Below, one piece after another: positions 58,501 through 64,000 of a stretch of DNA of 64,000 nucleotides. The notes below the pieces were generated by a model that did no database searches, was not told the DNA's origin, and worked only from the letters and a program-made list of their open reading frames with translations. Source of the DNA: Limonium bicolor (lineage: Eukaryota; Streptophyta; Magnoliopsida; Caryophyllales; Plumbaginaceae); NCBI GenBank assembly GCA_023374045.1, contig CM041778.1:288835533-288899532 (forward strand), in the 5' to 3' direction. Within the stretch, counting starts at the first letter, position 1, and each line of letters opens with the position of its first letter. The position numbers and the translations under genes are program-made.

Positions 58501-59734
58501 AACAAAGGAGCATAGATTGCCAACTACAATCAATTCCCCGCACACACATCAACAAGTAAGTTTCAATATTTTCCACATAACCTAATATATTCCAAGGAGC
58601 TAATTTTCAAGGTTTAGCTTAGGTTTTACCTTAGAACAACCAAATGGACAGCTTGGCAATCCATTGGAAGAGTTTCCATCCCTCCACAAGAGCAAGGTGC
58701 TCACGGCTAACATGGGGAAAAATTCAACGTGAGGGAATTTTTTTCCAAAATTGGAAGAGTTAGCTAGAAATGAAGAGCTTGTAACTTTCTTTTTACCTTG
58801 AAGCATCAAGAAGATGATAGAGGTTCAAAATCAGCTCCTTAAGCTTCAAAAGCCAAAACACCCATGGAAGTGAAGGTGGAGGAAACAAGATTTTGAGGGG
58901 TGGAAAACGTAGCCCTCGCCGATACGAATCTAACGGTACGATTTTTGTGCGATTCGGTGAAGAAACGAGGAAGTTAATGGAGGAAGAAGGTGGGCTGTGT
59001 GCTCACGTAAGGAATCGCCTTTTAACAGAGGAGGAAGAAGATAATAACAGGGGCTGGGCAATACGTGAGAATAAGGAAGAAGAAGGTGAGTGAGTGTATT
59101 TAAGTTGCTTTTACTATTCACTATTGCTTTACTTACTTATTCTTTGTCTTGTTATTAGTTATTAGCTAACAAGCTATTAATGGGTGTACACTTATTAATT
59201 AAAACCGGCCCACATTAATTAATAGCCCGGGTCGTTTTTCGTCTTTTCGAATTAAACGCGTTTCGTCTCCCGGTTTCGACACTATTCATTTACCGGGCCC
59301 GTTTTCCGGAATTTTCTCGTTTAATTAATTTTAATGGTTATTAAGCTTCCATTAATACTTAATTATAGTTATTTAATCAACTATAATTTTTACGGGTCCG
59401 TTTGACCACTTAAGGTCACGTTTTCGGGTTTTCTCGAAAGACGTGCTTTAAAACTCCGTTAGCGTTTTAATCCATTATTTGGATCCGTTTTCTTCGGGAA
59501 TCATTCCCGTATACTTATTAGGCCTAACTAAGCCTTAGGAATCCATCTCGGACCCTCTCGAGATCATATATCTCTTATACTCATTTAACGCGCATTTGAG
59601 TGTTTTTCGCTTTTCAAGCGTTTTCTCTTTTCTTTTGGTTTTATTTTCTTTACCAATACTCTTTAGGCACCATTAGGCCTTTTATAATCGTATTAGAGTA
59701 ATTAAATCACCATTTTTAGATTCGGGGTATTAAA
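55534..59734 (-). repeat. 5' LTR of Element C (4201 bp)
   Basis: Aligns end to end with the 3' LTR. By eye the pair differs by only one clear substitution (near 46726/55848) but by about 17 short indels between about 56250 and 59130, most being losses of 1-3 bases in this copy. Hairpin array at 57546-57728. Confidence 0.9.
57546..57728 (-). repeat. Hairpin array in Element C 5' LTR (three units)
   Basis: Sequence-identical, as far as I can see, to the array at 48434-48616. Confidence 0.75.
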
Positions 59735-60095
59735 GTTCTTGCCTGGCTTTTCAATTCCTTGAGTGAATCTTTAAAAGAGAGTGTGATATACTACCCCACC
59801 GCTGCTCAGGCTTGGGCGAATTTATGCAAACGTTGGGACGATCCCGCAGGAACCCGCCTGTACGCTCTCCGTCAAGATTCCCACCATCTTGAGCAAGGCC
59901 GTGACACCATCAACGACTACTACACTAGATGGATAAAAATCTGGAACGAGCAGAATGAGTTAATCAAGCTTACACCCTGCACATGTGGTTCTGCCGTCGA
60001 GCTTCACCAGCAACGCGAAAATGAACGCATTTTCGATTTTCTAATGGGTCTCCATGACTCTTACAAAGCCATCCGCAGTAACATTCTCATGCTAT

Positions 60096-60404
60096 TGAGA
60101 TACGCTGGATATGTTCAGGGGGTTACTCTTAGTCTGTATTCTAGGATGTTACATATTGTACGTTTCTAGATTGTATTAGACTATCTTTTATGTAATTGCA
60201 GTAAACCGGCCCATGTTAGACCCGGTTTACTTTTCCCCCTTTCCAAATTCTAGGTTATATCCCCCGCTTCTTCTTCCCTGTAGCTAACTTAGGTATTCTT
60301 CTCTTCTTCTGAGAGTCGCAGAGAAGCGTGTATAATACAAAACTGGAATTCCCAGTTTTGTCGATCAATAAAGCATCTTCGATTGTTTTCTTCAAATTCC
60401 GTCA
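60096..60404 (+). repeat. 5' LTR of copia-2 (309 bp)
   Basis: Starts TGAGATACGCTGG, ends TTCCGTCA (TGA/TCA inverted ends). TATAATAC at 60331-60338 could be the TATA element. A perfect 9-bp stem CAAAACTGG / CCAGTTTTG lies at 60338-60360, then AATAAA at about 60367-60372. The start is deduced from the break in copia-1 gag similarity. Confidence 0.75.
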
Positions 60405-60416
60405 TGGTATCAGAGC
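60405..60416 (+). promoter_or_regulatory. Primer binding site (tRNA-iMet), copia-2
   Basis: TGGTATCAGAGC directly after the LTR end. Confidence 0.9.
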
Positions 60417-60461
60417 ACTAGGTGCTTCATTAGAGAAATCGACAAGAGGGAAAAACCAAAG

Positions 60462-63400
60462 ATGAGTAAGGAAATTGGCGAGAAAACGGGTGGGGGTTCT
60501 ACTACTCAAATTGATCAAGGCGACCCCCTGTACGTGCACGTCACAGAGCAACCGGGACAAGCTTTGACTACGAAATTCACCGGCGGCGATGGATTCTTGT
60601 CTTGGAAGTATAGCATGCTTCGGGCGCTCAAGGCCAAGAACAAGATAGGGTTTGTCAACGGCAGCATCCAACGCCCTAGTGAGCAAGATTCAGTACGCCT
60701 CGCCGCCTGGGAAAGAGCGAATTCGCTTGTGGTCTCATGGATAATTTCGTCTCTGGCTCCAAACATCGGCCGAAGCATCATGTTCAACGACAGCCCAAAG
60801 GATGTTTGGGACTGGCTTTGTAAGCGGTTCGAAAAGAAAAATTTGACCACCTTACACCACATCAAGGCCCAGATAGCAAGCTTAAAACAAGGTGAAGACA
60901 GCGTAGCAGACTACTTCATGAAGCTTCGTGAAGTCTGGGCTGAATATGATCTCGCCCTCCCAGTCGATGCTTGCGAATGTTGTGGTGCGTGCAAATCGAA
61001 GAGTACCCAGAAAAAACAAAGAGAAAAGGAAGAACTAGTCCATTTTCTCATGGGCCTCAACAAAGCGTACAAAAACATTCGGGGTCAGATTCTTGCCACA
61101 AAAGACATACCCACACTCGAGGAAGCTTACTCCCTTGTGATCCAAGAAGAAGAACAATGGGGAAGCGATTCGAAAGAAGATGAGGATCATACCCTATCTC
61201 TCGCAGCGAAAGGAGGAGGAAATTTCTCGGTCTCGAACAAACAGAAATCGCACTATATCTCTGGAAACCCTAAATCTGCACCAAAGAAATCTAACACGAA
61301 AAATGCCACAGATAAAAGAGATGCACCGAAATGCACCAACTGTGGGAAGACTGGGCATTTCAAGAGTGACTGTTGGTGGATCGTTGGGTTCCCCAGCGGA
61401 GAAAACAAGAGGTCGAGAGAGATTCGAGTTGGTTCTGTCGCAGAGGAAGATAGAAGAGACGCTACTTCAAGAAGCGATCAGGTAGATCCGTCCCCTGTGA
61501 AGGGTTTCAGTGCTGATCAACTCAACCAACTCGTGAGCTACCTTCAACAGCAAAAGGGAGATATCAACAACAACAAACAATCCACTTTCGGGGATTTTTC
61601 AGGTAATACACGTACTCTAATTAGTTTTCTTCCATGTTTGAGCCTGAACAGAAATAAAACCCTAGAATGCTTAAAGAATATGTGGATAATTGATTCTGGG
61701 GCAACGGAACATATTAGTGGAAATAACTTACTGCTGACCAATCTGAAATCTTTGGATAGATTTAGGGAAATAACTTTGCCCGATGGTCACAAAGAAATTG
61801 TGAGATATATTGCAGATCTTTCTATTGATAACACTGAATGCCTGAGGAACATAATGTATGTTCCAACTTTTAAGTTCAATATTGTTTCTGTGGCCAGATT
61901 AATAGAAGCACTGGGAATAGAAATTGTTTTTAGTAAAAGCTATTGTTTTCTGCAGGATTCTGAGAGGAATATATCTCAGAAGATTGGTGAACAAACTGCT
62001 GGGTTGTATTTTCTTGACATATCTGCATTAAGTGCTTATCTGCTAGACAGAGATACTGATGTTTTTGCTTGTATGAATTTTAACAGTGAGCCTAGAACTG
62101 ATAAGAATAGGAAACTGCCTTTGTGGCATAATAGACTTGGTCACATTCCTATGTCAAAATTGTGCAAAATTTCTGAGATAAGAATTACGAAATCTGAACA
62201 TTCTGTTTCTGGAATTTATCCTTGCACTATCTGTTTTAAGGCAAGAAGCAAAAGAAAGAAATTTACTCTTTCTAGCATAAAAACCACTCAGCCATTTGAA
62301 ATGATCCATGTGGACATCTGTGGACCCATAAGGGTTCCAACAACAGATGGACATAGATACTTCCTCACCATAGTAGATGATTATAGTAGAGGAACTTGGA
62401 TCAAACTTCTTAGACAAAAATCAGAAGCTTTGAAACAAATAAAAGATTTCGTTATTCTGGTAGAAACACAAATGAACAAACATGTTAAAACAGTGAGGAG
62501 TGATAATGCAAGAGAATTGGGAAAATCTGTTGAAGGAACAGATTTCTTCAAAAACAAAGGAATAATCCATCAGACCAGCTGTCCCCATACTCCTCAACAA
62601 AATGGAGTAGTTGAAAGGAAGCAAGGCCATTTGATGGAAGTTGCTAGGGCTTTCCTTTATCAGTCCGGTTTAGATCCTAAGTTTTGGGGCTATTGTGTTG
62701 AACAGGCGGCTTATGTTATCAATAGAATCCCTTCTAAAGCCATCAAAAATCATACTCCCTATGAAAGAATTTATGGGACTAAACCTGACTACAATAGCAT
62801 AAAAAGTTTTGGGTGTCTTTGCTATATCACCAACATTAATCCCAACAAAGGAAAGTTAGATCCTAGAGCTCACACTTGCATTTACCTTGGCGGCTGCAAA
62901 AATACAAAAGGCCACAGAATCCTTTCTTTAGAGAGTAATACTGTGACTGTCAGCCGCGATGTGACATTTTTTGAAAACATTTTTCCTCTGGTTGATAGTG
63001 AGTGGAAGCCTTTATTCAGTCAAAACAAAGATTCCTTAGATATTCCTTTTCCAGAACACACCATCTGCATAGAGGATGACACTGAAACATACACACCAAG
63101 ACACATTATTGAAACAGAAAACACTGATACTATCAACCAGATTACTGAAACAACAGATCCCATGACTGAAACTCCTCCTACTGAAACCATTGAACTCAGA
63201 AGGTCGACTAGGATTCACAAACCACCCTCCAAGTATGATGATTATATATGCTCCACTTCCCTAGACCACAAAGACCTTTTCTCTGTCATTTTAAGTGCCA
63301 GACTTGGTCAAGGAAATCCAAATAATTCGGCCACTTCTTCACTAAACAGCCTTACAGATCAGACCCCAAAACAAACAATCCTCTCATGCTCCCTTGGCCA

Positions 63401-64000
63401 AAATACCAGCATTTTCCTTGATCATGTTTATAACTTAGATGAACCCTCAAACTACAAGTCAGCTAGCAAAGACCCTAGATGGGTCAAAGCTATGACTGAA
63501 GAATTTGAAGCTCTTCAACTTAATAACACTTGGTCTGTTGTTGATCTTCCTAAAGGAAAAAAACCCATAAGCTGTAAATGGGTTTACAAAACAAAACTTA
63601 AAGCAGATGGTACTCTTGAGCGATTTAAAGCCAGACTTGTTGCTAGAGGGTTCACTCAAAGACCAGGCCTAGATTATGCAGAGACTTTCTCCCCTGTTGT
63701 AAAACTTACCACCATTCGTGCCCTTGTCATAACAGCTATAAAAAAGGGGTTGGATCCTTGATCAACTCGATGTAAACAATGCTTTCCTCCATGGAGATCT
63801 CCATGAGGATGTTTACATGAGTATACCCGAGGGTCTAAATGTGGATGGTAAAAACAAAGCATGCAAACTACATAAATCTATATATGGTCTCAAACAACCT
63901 TCTCGTCAATGGTACGAGAAACTAACACAATTCTTACAAAGTCTCGGTTTCCACCATTCACAAAATGACTATTCTTTGTTTGTGAAACAAAAACCAGATA
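60462..64000 (+). pseudogene. Copia-2 gag-pol polyprotein, single frameshift, runs off window
   Basis: From ATG 60462. Gag (UBN2-like) at about residues 1-280; zinc knuckle [14 protein letters not shown] at 291-304; protease DSGA at 411-414; integrase zinc region ([24 protein letters not shown]) from about 555; core DDE with VDICGP near 616, VRSDNA near 679 and NGVVERK near 720; RT from about 1020 ([41 protein letters not shown]). A one-base gain around 63745-63751 (GGGGTTGG) ends this frame at 63761; the next frame continues with the expected RT sequence (DQLDVNNAFLHGDL, IYGLKQPSRQWY) to base 64000. The frameshift could be a real lesion or a base-calling error in the G/T run. Domain order (integrase before RT) is diagnostic of Ty1/copia. 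Confidence 0.93.

Larger units (their letters stand above)
46412..59734 (-). mobile_element. Element C: non-autonomous Ty3/gypsy-type element with 4.2 kb LTRs
   Basis: Flanked by GTTCT at 46407-46411 and 59735-59739. LTRs at 55534-59734 (5') and 46412-50624 (3'), minus orientation shown by primer site and polypurine tract. The internal domain of 4.9 kb encodes no gag-pol, only decayed traces. It shares primer site, polypurine tract, its duplication, LTR hairpins and LTR blocks with Elements A and B, so it belongs to the same lineage. Size and structure fit a large retrotransposon derivative (LARD). Confidence 0.88.
45999..60095 (+). mobile_element. Copia-1: Ty1/copia element, split by Element C and copia-2
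   Basis: Primer site at 45999, gag from 46104, interrupted at 46412-59734 by Element C (target repeat GTTCT) and again at 60096 by copia-2. Only the leader and the gag N-terminal half are in the window; the remainder must lie beyond copia-2, outside the window. Confidence 0.8.
46104..60095 (+). pseudogene. Copia-1 gag, interrupted (46104-46411 and 59740-60095)
   Basis: Copia gag of the UBN2 type. N-terminal segment: LYIHPSDSPGSQLTHKFDG, FATWKRSFTVALSTK, then a stop TAG at about 46372-46374, then WDKANSMVL at the junction. It resumes after Element C with AWLFNSLSESL, YYPTAAQAWANL, DPAGTRLYALRQD, INDYYTRWIKIWNE and FDFLMGLHDSYKAIRSNILML, where copia-2 begins. The reading frame continues across the Element C junction when the 5-base target duplication is counted once. 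The copy is dead through two insertions and one stop. Confidence 0.85.
60096..64000 (+). mobile_element. Copia-2: young Ty1/copia element, truncated by window edge
   Basis: 5' LTR 60096-60404, primer site 60405-60416, and gag-pol from 60462 open for 1099 codons and then, after one frameshift, to the window end. Inserted in copia-1 gag after GCTAT (60091-60095), which should recur beyond the 3' LTR outside the window. Near-intact coding sequence suggests a recent insertion. Confidence 0.92.

Noticed and set aside
60402..60865. Minus-strand frames opposite copia-2 gag
   Set aside because: Shadows of the plus-strand gag frame, which has recognisable copia motifs.

Overview
This window is transposon-dense nuclear DNA from a flowering plant, probably a eudicot; I cannot name the species. 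The evidence is: plant-type chromovirus Ty3/gypsy elements with initiator-tRNA-Met primer sites, Ty1/copia elements, a plant L1-type LINE with a C-terminal RNase H domain, Stowaway, hAT and Mutator-like elements, and one host gene, a trihelix transcription factor with a GT-AG intron. I see no rRNA, tRNA or CRISPR.

Layout. (1) 1-8499: Element A, a decayed plus-strand Ty3/gypsy chromovirus (Tekay/Del-like) cut by the window edge, with a 4.0 kb 3' LTR. (2) 8500-10195: copia pol relic, followed at 10280-12203 by a Mutator-like element that holds a foldback MITE. (3) 13740-17927 and 36486-37830: one L1-type LINE split by Element B. (4) 17928-36485: Element B, a structurally complete minus-strand chromovirus (LTRs of about 3.9 kb, 5-bp target duplication ATAAC) whose chromodomain is interrupted by a 4.2 kb hAT element. 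(5) 38548-38975: two small MITEs. (6) 40072-41977: the trihelix gene. (7) 42300-45400: AT-rich spacer with tandem repeats. (8) 45824-64000: copia-1, split by Element C (a non-autonomous gypsy-type element at 46412-59734) and again by copia-2, which is nearly intact and runs off the end.

The most interesting observation concerns Elements A and B. Between gag and protease both carry an AlkB-like 2-oxoglutarate/Fe(II) dioxygenase gene, in sense orientation, with the catalytic HxD, distal His and Arg motifs kept and its own AATAAA downstream. In Element B this gene lies inside what looks like a spliceosomal intron whose removal would join gag to protease in frame. Two further short GT-AG introns interrupt gag. 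Neither copy is intact: A has a 2-nt deletion in AlkB and B has a nonsense codon, but the lesions differ, so an undamaged ancestor is implied. I know of no description of an LTR retrotransposon carrying a demethylase-type gene in this way. A role against RNA methylation or nucleic-acid alkylation is inference only.

Elements A, B and C share other architecture: LTRs of about 4 kb, an array of GC-rich hairpins in the LTR whose stem sequence differs between families, and a second exact copy of the polypurine tract upstream of the LTR-adjacent one. Element C has lost its coding capacity but keeps primer site, polypurine tracts and near-identical LTRs, so it was probably mobilised in trans.
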